Shown: positions 45,265 to 55,221 of the stretch, piece by piece | Numbering within the stretch: position 1 is the first letter of the stretch | Layout: each line of letters opens with the position of its first letter | Notes under the pieces: generated by a model | Databases searched by the model: none | The model's input: only the letters and a program-made list of their open reading frames with translations | What the model was told of the DNA's origin: nothing | Origin: Hanleya hanleyi | Lineage: Eukaryota; Mollusca; Polyplacophora; Lepidopleurida; Hanleyidae | Direction: 5' to 3' | Length of the DNA stretch: 64,000 bases | Assembly: GCA_036873755.1 (NCBI GenBank) | Contig: JAVTVY010017357.1 | Coordinates: 1 to 64,000 of the forward strand | Made by a program: the position numbers and the translations under genes

Positions 45265-46160
45265 CTACTACAATGCCCTTTCCCCATAATTCCGTCTGTA
45301 TGCGCAGAATGTTGAAAACGGATGACACATTAGTTCAGTCGGATGCTACTTCCCGGGAACTTCACTTTGATATCTCCCGCAGCCCAATCGGGCCAATATT
45401 GGGCTATCTCGACTTCAAAACGTCCACTAAAATACACTTTTTCTAGTGCGTATGTGCAGATAAACGATATGCCTACCCCACACCCATTAAGTTGGACGCT
45501 CACCCACGAATGCTTCACTATGACACCTCACACGACCCAATCGGACCACCTATGTGTCCACCTAGACCCCAAAACGTCCATGCATGCGTCATCAGAACAA
45601 ATTTTCAACAAATGTTAACGCATGACCTCGAGACCCTCCCATCGTGTTCTACAGCTCGAGATAAAGTAAACAAGGTGCCATACCCCATACCGCAAATGTC
45701 CATGAGTGGGTTACTCAATGGGACTAACATTTCCCACTGCCCCGGAATGGACCTAACATGTCCACCACAGACCTGCGTGAAGTTTTCAGCGAAATTCATC
45801 CCATGGCCTCGACACCTATCGTGATCTACATCTCGAGACAAAGAAAACAAGGTGCCGCACCCCACCCACAAGAAACAAAAGTGACCACCCCAATAAATCA
45901 TATCCCATACATGCATTCCCCTGTCACTGGGGTCTTATGTAAGGGCGGATTACTCTTGCTGGAACGTCACGCGACCGGAATTGGCCTTTGACCCGCAAGT
46001 GCCCTTTGACCCGGAAGTGATGTCACCGGAAGTGGCGTCATCCGTGACGTCATCTTCACGTCACGCCACGTGCCACATCAGCCTCGGCATCAATACTCGG
46101 GAATTTACGCTTTCCCTACTACTTTCGAGTACACGGCATCTCCATACCCTCTCCTGTGTA
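45265..46160. repeat. E4 right terminal repeat region beyond the LINE
   Basis: It holds tandem-unit sequence (CCCAATCGGGCCAATATTGG; GACACCTCACACGACCCAAT), then two related segments with CTCGAGA-AAAGTAAACAAGGTGC, then the outer TIR inverse of 38,516-38,860. Confidence 0.65.
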
Positions 46161-46998
46161 AGTTTTGTTGTAAGCATCTTAGTCAAATTCAAAATGGCGG
46201 TTATGAGTAGTCATCTGGATCTCATAATTCATCGAGGCATATTTGATAATCCTTCATATTTGTCAGCATTTATATAGCTAATGGATGGCTAATTGTGTTT
46301 GGTTTCTAGTAGCTAATTGGTATAGCCTACAGTGTGAAGTATTACGGAAATATCACGGTTAAATTCATCATGGTTGATTATACAATATACAAAATATATT
46401 AGAAAATATACAATCCTACAATTCTTGTCTAATTTGGGGATCTCGAAGGGCTAGGGTTTGATACACACTTTTCGTCTATATGACTAATAATGCGAGCAAA
46501 TTACCACTGGAAAATTGAGAACGATGTTTAAGCTAGGTCAGAATTGTACAACAACATTTAATAAGACGGGAAGCAGATCGAGTTTTGAGGAATGAATTTT
46601 GCCCAAAATTAGATCAAATTAGGCAAGGATTGTAAGAATAATGTGAATTTCAACTGAGACTTGAAATATGTCATTCATAATTTATCCAAGGTGCTTTGGT
46701 TGGAGGGCTATGCGTGCAATCATAAATTGTATCAATAGTATACGCAATACTGTGGTTGCGTTTGATTTTGACATTACATTGGGGTAACAGGAATGCCAGA
46801 AACACGACAATCATTCCAGATAACCATTCCCCTCGTGGCCGCTATTTTTTAATTTGACCATGGTGCTCCCCTACGCAGATTATACAACGCGGTCCAGTTG
46901 TAACTTGGGAAAGTTTATCGTTCTAACGAGAAAATCTTGCCTACTTGGCGACTTTTCCCACCAGATACTTTCCCCGGTCCCCTTTGAAATCGATTTAC
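46161..46998. other. Host intron, nothing recognised
   Basis: AT-rich sequence between the E4 end and the transporter exon. No coding frame is supported. Confidence 0.5.
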
Positions 46999-47219
46999 CT
47001 CTTCTGCCTTCGTTACCCTCTCCACGTAAACATTGAGAAGAGCTGCGGGGACAAAGCCAAGAGCAAAACACATAGGCCAGAGGAATTTCCCAATCCCTGT
47101 TGATCCCCCGTTTCCAGATTCCGATCCGGTGCCTCCAAGACTCCAGATTTGTGGTTCGATCGTTATGAACAATCCGACAAGAACGACCCCACAACAGACC
47201 AAACGTTTAATGCTCACAC
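46999..47219 (-). CDS. CRT/DMT-like transporter, upstream exon
   Basis: On the - strand the exon follows CTTTTGGACAG and ends at GAAGAG before a GTAAAT donor. It encodes SIKRLVCCGVVLVGLFITIE (one helix), a Gly/Ser loop, and FLWPMCFALGFVPAALLNVY, ending ERVTKAEE. The W-P-x(8)-GF-PAA-NV-E pattern resembles CRT-like transporters. It exits in phase 0, as required to join the exon at 26,264. The first codon is split, so an exon upstream is expected; it was not found. Confidence 0.72.
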
Positions 47220-47984
47220 CTGTCCAAAAGCAAAACATAAAAATTACTACACTACTTCTCACAGAGATCTATCTATTTCTCAATTTGTATGCTATGATTT
47301 CAATACAAGCAAATATTCGGGTGAACGCTGTAGTGGTACTATTCGGGAAAGTTAGACAGATACATACTCATCGATCGGATGATGTGGTTACTGTATTTTT
47401 CTACTACTGTGTCTTCTATATCGCTGTGTATTAATATGCACGCGTCACCCCTGAATAGATATTTCCTAGTTTAAATTTAATTTGTTGGAAAATATTTTTA
47501 GCATATATTATTTCGTGTTACTATTAAATGTGGAAACGTCGATCGGGCTGGTTGAAATAATCCTGGCAGGTTGGGCTCCATCTCCAAACTTTCTCTTTTG
47601 TGGAAGCTACATACACTATATAACACGCTAGAAATTATTTACATCGGGATGTAAATATCATCGCCGCAGAGGAAACATTTCCACTGTGTAAATATTTTTT
47701 TTGTTTATGTTGGGAAAATTCCCAATATGATATAAATCATATCCATCACTGTGGAAACATGACCGGTTGTTAAGCTCCATATTTATTAAACTAGGCTTTT
47801 TTTTATTTTCGGGCTGGCTAACCTCGCTTCAGGATGGTTTGAATGACAATATTACATGTTCGCAATAGACCTAAACGTTTCATCTACATTTCAATCACGT
47901 GATGATTCGCGAATCCATTTATTTACATGACGATCAATTCCTGAAATCTAGCATCGCTTATTACGTAACGCGTGACTATAGTCT

Positions 47985-48628
47985 GTCCATTTTAATTAGT
48001 CGTCTACTTTGGAGCTTGTCAAAAATCAGTAGTTAACTCTGCATAAATTTTCCTTTCTGCATCGTGTAGAACAAACTGAACTCTACAAAATGACTACCAT
48101 TACTTCGTGATATCGACAATATATCACGCTTGGAATAACTTTGTAATTCTCTCCATATAAAACTCCAGTACGGTTGTTTCATGTACCCGGTCTCAATTAC
48201 CTAGTGAGACGTCATAATGTATTCATGATCACTGGCACAAAGGTCATTGATCCCGTATAAGGTAATAACAGGCGGTCCGTTTGATTGTCGCTTATATCCC
48301 ATGCCCAGTGAAATTGCCGAATGATAAATCGCACACACTTCTATGACCATACATGGCATTGTTGACCTTTGTGCTAGTAAACACGAATATATTATGACGT
48401 CTCCCTATGTAATTGAGACCCGGTACATGAAACAACTGTACTGGAGTTTTATATGTAGAGAATTACAAAGTTATTTCAAGCGTGATATATTATCGATATC
48501 AAGAAGTACTGGTGGCCATTTTGTAGAGTTCAGTTTGTTCTACACGATGCAGAAAAGAAAATTTATGCAGAGTTAACTACTGATTTTTGACAAGCTCCAA
48601 AGTAGACGACTAATTAAAATGGACAGAC
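47985..48628. mobile_element. MITE of about 640 bp with inverted repeats of about 260 bp
   Basis: It starts GTCTGTCCATTTTAATTAGTC and ends with the inverse. The arms share ACAAGCTCCAAAGTAGACGA, CACGATGCAGAAA and TGAGACCCGGTACATGAAAC. The short frame inside is a by-product. It is non-autonomous; family unknown. Confidence 0.8.
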
Positions 48629-49776
48629 TTATAATGTCAGTATCAACACGGAGTACATATCTTGAAGCCCTATATGTAACCCGACACACGCAACTAAGAT
48701 CGCTCTTTCGGCTTTGCCACTCCAGAAATCTCGCACTGGCAATTAAATCGATGTCCTGTTACATGAGGGAGGTGACAGACTAATGGAAGTGTATTATTAT
48801 GTCCAGCTGCTATTTAATTGTCGTGGATGGACATTGCCTCATGGGCTAGAAGAGGGATAAACCGTCACCAGGGTTAAGCCTATTCTGCGAATTTTCTAAA
48901 AATGAGCTTCAACTATACCAGGAAAAACGTATTGTGGATGAAACAAAAGTTGGCGGTTATCCGTTGGTTTAAATATACTTTGATGTGAACGCATCCTGCG
49001 GATGCAACCTTGCTATTACCATTATATACCATAACATCTAGGAATAGTACACAGTGAATCTGGACGTTGTATTGAAGCTGAATATTGGGTTTACCGGAAT
49101 TCAGTATATATGTACTAATGCTAATAGTGCCAGGCCAGATCTCACAAATAATCGATACACCGTTGTCAATGAAGGCTGCTCCGACAGGGCTTCGGAAACT
49201 ATTGTTATACCGGCGGACACGATATTGGAGTAAAGAGTTTCCAAGTTCATAGTAAACCAAGTTCAAAAACCTAGCTGGCCATTGCTCGAAGTTTCTGATA
49301 GATATTTCAGAAAATCAACAGTATCAAACGGACATGAATTAGAGAGAGAGGGTTCATCCAAAATTCGATATACTTCGCAGCCCTGGCTGTTTCACCAACA
49401 TTGTCCGGAACAATACACTATGAGGCGCCGTTTGTGACAATATTGTCAACGACAAATATATAGAGTTAAAACCAAAATATAAAGTCGCCGTTTGTGACAA
49501 TATTGTCAAACACAAATATATAGTTAAAACCTTTGTAAATATATATAAAACGATATAAATAGGGCCTATATATAAAGTTATTTTTTTTAAATTTTTATAA
49601 ATATTTTTTTAACATAAATAACGATAGGAAGTTAAGACGTTAAATTTAACGTAAATATAAAGTACACGAACTTGTAAAGTGTACATGTAAACCGGATATG
49701 CCCAAAGGAAGCTGCGCAATCGATGTGCGCGCGAGTAATACTGGTTAGTAGTAGGTAAAACACATTTAACAGCCCA
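48629..49776. other. No gene recognised; small tandem duplication
   Basis: A unit of about 63 bp with CGCCGTTTGTGACAATATTG is duplicated at 49,420-49,530. The frame at 48,913-49,266 (-) has no recognisable motif. Confidence 0.45.
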
Positions 49777-49912
49777 TTTCACCCGGATGTAGTGACGTCA
49801 TGAGGAGGATTGAGGAGGAACTAGTGGCGCCATCTGTACACATTGGTGGCAAAAACCCGCACTAGGGGGAGACAACTCTGGCTGTGTCGTTCATCATCCT
49901 CTGGAGACCAAG

Positions 49913-50190
49913 ATGGCGGCTGTGGGTGGTGGGTTCAAAATGGCGGCTGTGTGGTGGTGGTCAAAATGGCGGCGTGTGGTGGTGGTCAAAATGGCGGCGT
50001 GTGGTGGTGGTCAAAATGGCGGCGTGTGGTGGTGGTCAAAATGGCGGCGTGTGGTGGTGGTCAAAATGGCGGCTGTGGGAGTGTGGTCAAAATGGCGGCG
50101 TGTGGTGGTGGTCAAAATGGCGGCGTGTGGTGGTGGTCAAAATGGCGGCTGTGGGAGTGTGGTCAAAATGGCGGCGGTGTGTGGGACCAA
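49913..50190. repeat. Array of 11 AAAATGGCGGC (YY1-type) units
   Basis: Units of about 25-32 bp read GTGTGGTGGTGGTCAAAATG then GCGGC. The motif matches the YY1 consensus. It occupies the same relative place at the left end of E3 as the GCCGCCATCTTG array does next to polB (2,722-3,490). Confidence 0.9.
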
Positions 50191-50361
50191 CATGGCGATG
50201 GGGAGCCACAAATGGTCCGATTGTGTCGAGTGAGGTATCAAAGTGAAGCATTAGGATTTCGCTGACGTCCTAGTAATAAACATAATCTATAGGTGTTGTA
50301 CCATGTTAATAGGATCAGTCTAGCATCTGTACCACCCTAGGGTCGAGCTTTTATTGTCCCG

Positions 50362-51448
50362 TGTATCTCCGCAAGAAATCAACAAACAAAATGGCGGCTC
50401 CAGGATGGTGTGGGGACGCCCTTTCCACATCACGGCGTCCATCCAAACCATAGCGCCATCTGCACACATTGACGCAAGGGAGACAACTCGTGTGGACCAA
50501 GCTTATGGAAATAGACGTTTTGGAGCTAGGGGAGTTACTCATGGTCCAATGGGGTCATATGAGGTATCAAAGTGAAGCTTATGTGAGGGGGCATCTGATG
50601 GGCTGGGTGCGGGGTTGAAATAGTGGCATTCTGCGCATGCGCGGTGGCCCAAGGGTATGGAAATAGCCGTTTTTGAGCTAGGGGAGTTACTCATGGTCCA
50701 ATGGGGTCATATGAGGTATCAAAGTGAAGCTTATGTGAAGGGGCATCTGACTGGACTAGCGGCTGGGGCGTTGTCACCATTCTGCGCATGCGCGGTGGCC
50801 CAAGGGTATGGAAATAGCCATTTTGGAGCTAGGGGAGTTACTCATGGTCCAATGGGGTCATATGAGGTATCAAAGTGAAGCCTTCGTGAAGGGGCATCTG
50901 ACTGGACTAGCGGCTTGGGCGTTGTCACCATTTTGCGCATGCGCGGTGGCCCAAGGGTATGAACATAGACGTTTTGGGCTCGAGCGGGATTTCTCATGGG
51001 CCGATGGGATCGAGTGAGGTATCCATGTGAAGCCTAGGTGAGGGGGTTACACTAGGGTGTCGTATCCATTCTGCTGCGCAGGTCACGTGGGGGTTGTGAC
51101 GTCACTTCCGGTTGTTGTGAATGGGGCGTGACCTTGGGTACATGTCTAGACTTGTTTGTGTGTGTTGATGTACTGGGGTTTTTTTCCCCCACAATGGCGT
51201 TCACCTTCGGACGTGGTTTGGTGGGTCTGCGCAAGTGTGTGACGTCACTTCCGGTTTTCACTAAAACTACCTCCAAACCCAGAAGAGTTCCAACGTTCAA
51301 CCCTCCGGGGTGTTTTCCCGCCCCCGCCCCGGCGCCCCGCAGCGTGCGCGGGTTCTCCGGCCGCAGCGCGCGCGTCATCCCCGGCAGTGCCCGCGCGCGC
51401 GCGGGTCAAAAGGTCAAAGGTCACCTCCAGGTCAGACGGTCCAATGTC
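50362..51448. repeat. E3 left terminal inverted repeat
   Basis: Inverse of 62,618-64,000. It contains three 151-bp tandem units (TGCGCATGCGCGG at about 50,635, 50,786 and 50,937), each with GGTCCAATGGGGTCATATGA and AAAGTGAAGC. Then come a TGACGTCACTTCCGG segment and a CG-rich stretch with GCGCGCGCG. The frames of about 108 codons seen in both arms come from this repeat, not from selection on a protein. Confidence 0.92.
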
Positions 51449-51544
51449 CAATGAGACAATGTTACGGCATCGATATAGTCAGAGCTTGAACCCCAAAAAG
51501 GGGATTGTAAATGAACCTGGGAAGGATGGGCAGGTCCATTTGGA

Positions 51545-51625
51545 CCAATCAGCGGTCGAGAAAAAAGAGCCAATCAGCGGTCGAGAAAAGGAACCAATCA
51601 GCGGTCGAACAATCAGCCAATCGAA
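51545..51625. promoter_or_regulatory. CCAAT-box array inside E3
   Basis: Three copies of CCAATCAGCGGTCGAGAAAA start at 51,545, 51,570 and 51,594 (spacing 24-25 bp), followed by partial copies. CCAAT is a classic NF-Y site, but no gene start follows within E3, so the role is unclear. Confidence 0.7.
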
Positions 51626-52085
51626 TTGCGGTACTCACGGTGTGCTATCGCTGACGTCCGCGCCTACATCTGGGTTCTTGTACACCCGGGTAATGTTTTC
51701 TGGACATGGATGGGTTACCTTTGGCTCCATTCTAGGCCACTGATTGGCTAATACGGTGTTCAAAGCCAGTTTCATGCATTATGCTCATAGAACTTATAGT
51801 CATAATCTATACGTGTTGGACGAGTCTCTTCACTCACCGTATACACGTACCTCAATGAAATGCCCGCTCCAAACCTAGACCAATAACACGTACTTGGTCT
51901 GTAGGCTGATTTCATTGGCTCTCTATTTTTACTATAGTGCTCTTGCATTCTAACACTGATGGGTTACATTTTGGCCCCATCCTACACCACTGATTTCAGT
52001 TTGACTGAATCTCCACATTGGGCATTGATGCATTATGAATGAAACACACAAGACAGGGTTTTTTGGTGAGATCTCATTTTGTTTT
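51626..52085. other. E3 interior beside the left TIR, no gene
   Basis: No frame is supported. This is where a polymerase gene could have been, but nothing resembling one remains. Confidence 0.5.
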
Positions 52086-52091
52086 TTTATT
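52086..52091 (-). terminator. Poly(A) signal for the E3 late gene row
   Basis: AATAAA on the - strand lies about 160 bp after the protease stop at 52,249 and past a hairpin array. It is the first such signal downstream of the capsid-protease genes. Confidence 0.55.
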
Positions 52092-52131
52092 CAGTAACAA
52101 CAACAACGTGAGAACAACCACGTGAAAACTC

Positions 52132-52276
52132 AAGCCCAGAACAAGGGGCTTGTACATTGAAAGAATTGAAGCCCAGAACAAGGGGCTTGTAAACTGAAGC
52201 CCAGAACAGGGGGCTTGTAAACTTAAGCCCAGAACAAGGGGCTTGTAATTAACTTAAGCCCAGAACGGGACTTGTA
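52132..52276 (-). repeat. Five tandem hairpins AAGCCC-N8-GGGCTT in the protease 3' region
   Basis: AAGCCCAGAACAAGGGGCTT is repeated at spacings of about 28-38 bp (52,132; 52,169; 52,196; 52,223; 52,255). Each unit can form a 6-bp stem. The innermost unit overlaps the last protease codons. Confidence 0.85.
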
Positions 52277-53439
52277 CATTGGAAATGATGGGCGGCCCAG
52301 TCATATACGAGTACATCGCGGTCCTCGGCCTTGGGGTACTCGTCAAACATCTGTACTATGGTAGATAAGGGTCTTCCCCGGCATCGATGGTACAGGTAAA
52401 ACAAGCAATATTGTCCGCACACGCTACTGGTCAGGTGCTAGGGGCCGTGTGGTCATATCATCCAAGTTGCCACATGAACAGGTACAATAAAAGCGTACCT
52501 GAGATACAACACATATCACGAATCGTTAGATTCTTGGTATGTGCTTTAGAATAGGTTAACCAGAAGACTATTCTGTGAAGTCATGTGACGCAGTCAGTAT
52601 GTCGGCACCTCTTCCCACTTCCCTTATATGTGTTGTAATTTTTACCTGTATATGGCGAGATTCTGCTGGTGGACGTTTCGTCCCCGAGGCCCGCCCCCTG
52701 TACAGACCTTTTGGTCTTTGATATATGTTGGCATTTGTGGGAAGTTGATGCTGGGTCGACATCGGGCCTTACAGACTAGTCTTTTGTGTTAAATGCCGTC
52801 ATTTACATCTGACGACGATACAGCTCACCAATCTCCAATGTACGAGTTGTCACAGCGAAACAGCTCACCAATTACCAGTATACGAGTTGTCAGAGCATTT
52901 CCATCATAGCTCTCTAGATTTGTATCTAATACCGCTTATGCCGGTGCTAGGGGCCGTGTGGTCATATCATCCAAGTTGCCACATGAACAGGTACAATAAA
53001 AGCGTACCTGAGATACAACACATATCACGAATCGTTAGATTCTTGGTATGTGCTTTAGAATAGGTTAACCAGAAGACTATTCTGTGAAGTCATGTGACGC
53101 AGTCAGTATGTCGGCACCTCTTCCCACTTCCCTTATATGTGTTGTAATTTGCAACGTTTGACTGCTCCAACACCACGTCTCTGTGCCTTGATCCATGAAG
53201 TCTGTTAAATCGGCATGGAGGGGTGGCAGGCCGTACGGGTCAAAGTATTCGCCCTGATGTTCTGTCAAGTACACGGCCACCCAATGTTCACCGGGCCGAT
53301 CCATCGGGTCCGTGTTGAGAACGTATGCAGCAGGATACACACGGTCTAATGGGAACACATCTCGGCCGAACACCCCTTGAAAGACCATACGTGTCTCTGG
53401 GTCATTCTTCAGCACGGTGGTTATCTGGTCTGTATCCAT
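52249..53439 (-). pseudogene. PRO: Adenain-type cysteine protease split by a 716-bp insertion
   Basis: The N-terminal part starts at ATG 53,439 (MDTDQITTVLK), two bases from the capsid stop. It carries GEHWVAVYL (putative catalytic His) and GEYFDPYGLPP, and is interrupted after WSSQTLQ at 53,150. The C-terminal part (52,433-52,249) carries SVCGQYCLFYLYHRCRG, with the putative catalytic Cys in the C-G-x-Y-C motif, and ends at TAA. Adenovirus-type proteases cleave capsid and core precursors during maturation. Without removal of the insertion, the product ends in foreign residues and lacks the Cys. The insertion edges do not show a clean GT...AG pair, so splicing is not obvious. Confidence 0.85.
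52434..53149. mobile_element. 716-bp insertion with 207-bp terminal direct repeats
   Basis: The repeats 52,434-52,640 and 52,943-53,149 are nearly identical, begin GGTGCTAGGGGCC and end GTTGTAATT. Each contains a 133-bp MITE with perfect TACAACACATAT inverted ends (52,505-52,637; 53,014-53,146). The 302 bp between them hold a CAGCTCACCAAT repeat and a short frame (MSTQHQLPTNANIYQ). The structure is LTR-like or a tandem duplication; no primer site or TG...CA ends are seen. Confidence 0.75.
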
Positions 53440-53440
53440 G

Positions 53441-54751
53441 TTAGGTGGAGAAGTCACACAGCACGTTGCGCGCCTTGTCCACTTGAATGATGTTGTCAAA
53501 CTCGGCGTAGCAGATCACATTGACAGTGGTCGCCAGGGCTCGTGCAAAGTGGATTTTCACCCGTAAATTGCCTTGCTTGGCCAGGGCCAGCTGATGGTCG
53601 TTCTCTAAGGTGGGGGTCAGATCGAAACAGAACAACGTGTATCCGTTCGCGTAGTGCTCCCGACTGATCAAATTCCCTTCGTCCTGGTTGATTTGACCGG
53701 TGGCTGTAAACAGGCTCTGATAGGCTCGAATGAAATTCCTGCGCCCAAAGTTCGGTGTTAAGGCCGTGGCTGGCACCTGTTGTCCATCCACATGCAGGGC
53801 CACAAAATTGATGCCGAAATGTTGAAAGTCAAACGGATTCTCTGGGTAGGCTCCGCTGAAACTGGTATTTTCCACACAGGCCAGGATCAATCGCTTGGGT
53901 AGTTCCCCCAGGAACAGGTTTTCTTTGTTGGCGCCCATATTTCCAGCAGGCACAGAGAACACTTTGGTTTGTACACGTCGGATAGGGTACTGGGCTGGTT
54001 TTGTTTCCAAGGCTTTCATGTGTCCCAATTGAACGGCTGGATTCGGTTTCACTTTTCGGACATACCGCACTGCCTCTTGGATGACAATCTTATAGTCCGC
54101 TGCATGCCCGTCTACGTTAGTGGCCATCAAGGCGAAGGTCGGAGGCGCCCGTATCAGTCGGATTTTGATGGGGATCTTGTTCAAGAGGTACCGGTCTTGC
54201 ATGAACATGTCTGTGTGCAGTCGACCCATCATATCCACCGAGGCACTGTTCGCAGTGAAAGCCTTCCGTTTGTTATATCCCACATTGTCCACCGTGTCCA
54301 TGTGCTCGGGTGTGTCCTGGTAGAATAAACCGGCTGTCAGCTGAGACTTTTTAGCCTCTCGGCCATACGACAACAGTGTCTCGATGTAGGCTCGGTACGG
54401 GTACGTGTTGGTGGAGTCACTGATGAGTTTGTCGCTGAGAAAAATATCCACCTGTTGAAACATCGAGTGCAGCCAGAGATTCGTCGGGCCCACCGTTGCA
54501 GCTTGGACGATTCTGGTGCCATCCCCACTGACCACCTTGGCTTTCACATACAAGTATGTATGGGCTAAATCCACATAGGCCGTATCCGCATTACTGATGG
54601 TGAACTCGATGGGCCCGGTTTCGTTGATGCTGGAGAGCGGGAGATGCTCCACCCATAATCCTTGTTCGGCACTGGTCTGTGTGGGCGGCACGGTCCACAA
54701 ATCAAATTCACTGTTGGTGAAGGGGCAGGACTCGGCGTGGATCAAGGACAT
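53441..54751 (-). CDS. MCP: Major capsid protein (double jelly-roll, hexon-like)
   Basis: 436 residues, starting MSLIHAESCPFTNSEFDLW three bases after the core-protein stop, and intact. The N-terminal block (FDLWTVPPTQTS; PIEFTISNADTAYVDLAHTY), GPTNLWLHSMFQQVDIFL, TYPYRAYIETLL and NPFDFQHFGINF are hallmarks of the capsid protein of invertebrate Polintons and adintoviruses, related to adenovirus hexon. It forms the main capsid shell. It is close-packed with the core and protease genes, as a late-gene block. An intact frame implies recent activity or selection; the E2 copy is destroyed. Confidence 0.9.
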   Translation of the reverse strand: MSLIHAESCPFTNSEFDLWTVPPTQTSAEQGLWVEHLPLSSINETGPIEFTISNADTAYVDLAHTYLYVKAKVVSGDGTRIVQAATVGPTNLWLHSMFQQVDIFLSDKLISDSTNTYPYRAYIETLLSYGREAKKSQLTAGLFYQDTPEHMDTVDNVGYNKRKAFTANSASVDMMGRLHTDMFMQDRYLLNKIPIKIRLIRAPPTFALMATNVDGHAADYKIVIQEAVRYVRKVKPNPAVQLGHMKALETKPAQYPIRRVQTKVFSVPAGNMGANKENLFLGELPKRLILACVENTSFSGAYPENPFDFQHFGINFVALHVDGQQVPATALTPNFGRRNFIRAYQSLFTATGQINQDEGNLISREHYANGYTLFCFDLTPTLENDHQLALAKQGNLRVKIHFARALATTVNVICYAEFDNIIQVDKARNVLCDFST

Positions 54752-54754
54752 GTT

Positions 54755-55162
54755 TTAAGAAAAGATATCCTTTGTCTTCTTCGATGTGCGTCGTCGCTGG
54801 GTCGGTCGTCGACTGGTGCGTGGTCTCGGTGGGGCAGCTCTTTTATTCCCTACGGTGCGTTGTGCTTTGGCCACCAAGACGCCTCCCGCTTCTTTGGCCC
54901 GCCGTTTCAAGGCTTCTTTGGGTGCCGTACCCCCCAAGACATCACCGGCCACTTGCAGTCCACTGCGTACCGCTTGTTTACCCATTGCTTTCACCCCACG
55001 CGTCACCAAGGTCAGGAACGTTTTGACGATGCTGCCGAGTATGCTCCCTAGCCCATGTCCTCGTTGCATGCGTGCACCGCTAAAGACCGGAAAGCCACCC
55101 CCGGCCTGTTGGGCATAATAGTCCATATAGCTGCGTGCATCGCACTCGTAAGGTACTTTCAT
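54755..55162 (-). CDS. Basic core/capsid-associated protein (adenovirus pX/pVI-like)
   Basis: 135 residues from ATG 55,162. The N terminus includes YYAQQAGGGFPVFSG; the middle is GHGLGSILGSIVKTFLTLVT, an amphipathic or hydrophobic helix followed by RGVKAMGKQAVRSG. The C terminus is strongly basic (RTSRRPTQRRRTSKK). Adintovirus and Polinton genomes carry such a gene beside the major capsid gene; the role in the virion is packing DNA or disrupting membranes. Its place between penton and MCP agrees. The assignment rests on composition, order and the GHG motif. Confidence 0.75.
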   Translation of the reverse strand: MKVPYECDARSYMDYYAQQAGGGFPVFSGARMQRGHGLGSILGSIVKTFLTLVTRGVKAMGKQAVRSGLQVAGDVLGGTAPKEALKRRAKEAGGVLVAKAQRTVGNKRAAPPRPRTSRRPTQRRRTSKKTKDIFS

Positions 55163-55221
55163 TATGCAAAGTGGGGAGCACGTGCTTGTCGAAAATGAAG
55201 TGTCAGCACCACTTTCCCGCG

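Larger units (their letters stand above)
38516..46160. mobile_element. E4: third Polinton-TIR element with unknown cargo and nested LINE
   Basis: Inverted arms at about 38,516-38,860 and 45,790-46,160 share AGTAGGGAAA, TAAATTCCCGAGTA, GTGGCACGTGGCGTGACG, TGACGTCA and a CACCTTGTT segment. Inside are small damaged frames (39.4-40.35 kb), a hairpin shared with E3 (40,517-40,549), a CTC microsatellite, and TIR-type tandem units (41,440-41,690 and 45,265-45,600) split by a LINE. No capsid, integrase or polymerase sequence is recognised. Confidence 0.65.

Noticed and set aside
49843..50265. Frames of 106-140 codons
   Set aside because: Repeat of GTGGTGGTGGTCAAAATGGC; no protein-like composition.
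50500..50990. Frames of 69-73 codons repeated every 151 bp (also 63,043-63,554)
   Set aside because: They follow the TIR tandem unit; nothing suggests translation.
51052..51454. 108-codon frames present in both E3 arms (also 62,609-63,008)
   Set aside because: Identity between the copies comes from the inverted repeat; the opposite-strand frames are equally open because of the CG-rich stretch, and no motif is recognised.
52434..53149. Protease insertion as a normal spliceosomal intron
   Set aside because: The boundaries TTGCAA/ATTACA and TAGCAC/CTGACC on the coding strand lack GT and AG at the ends; the terminal direct repeats point to an insertion.
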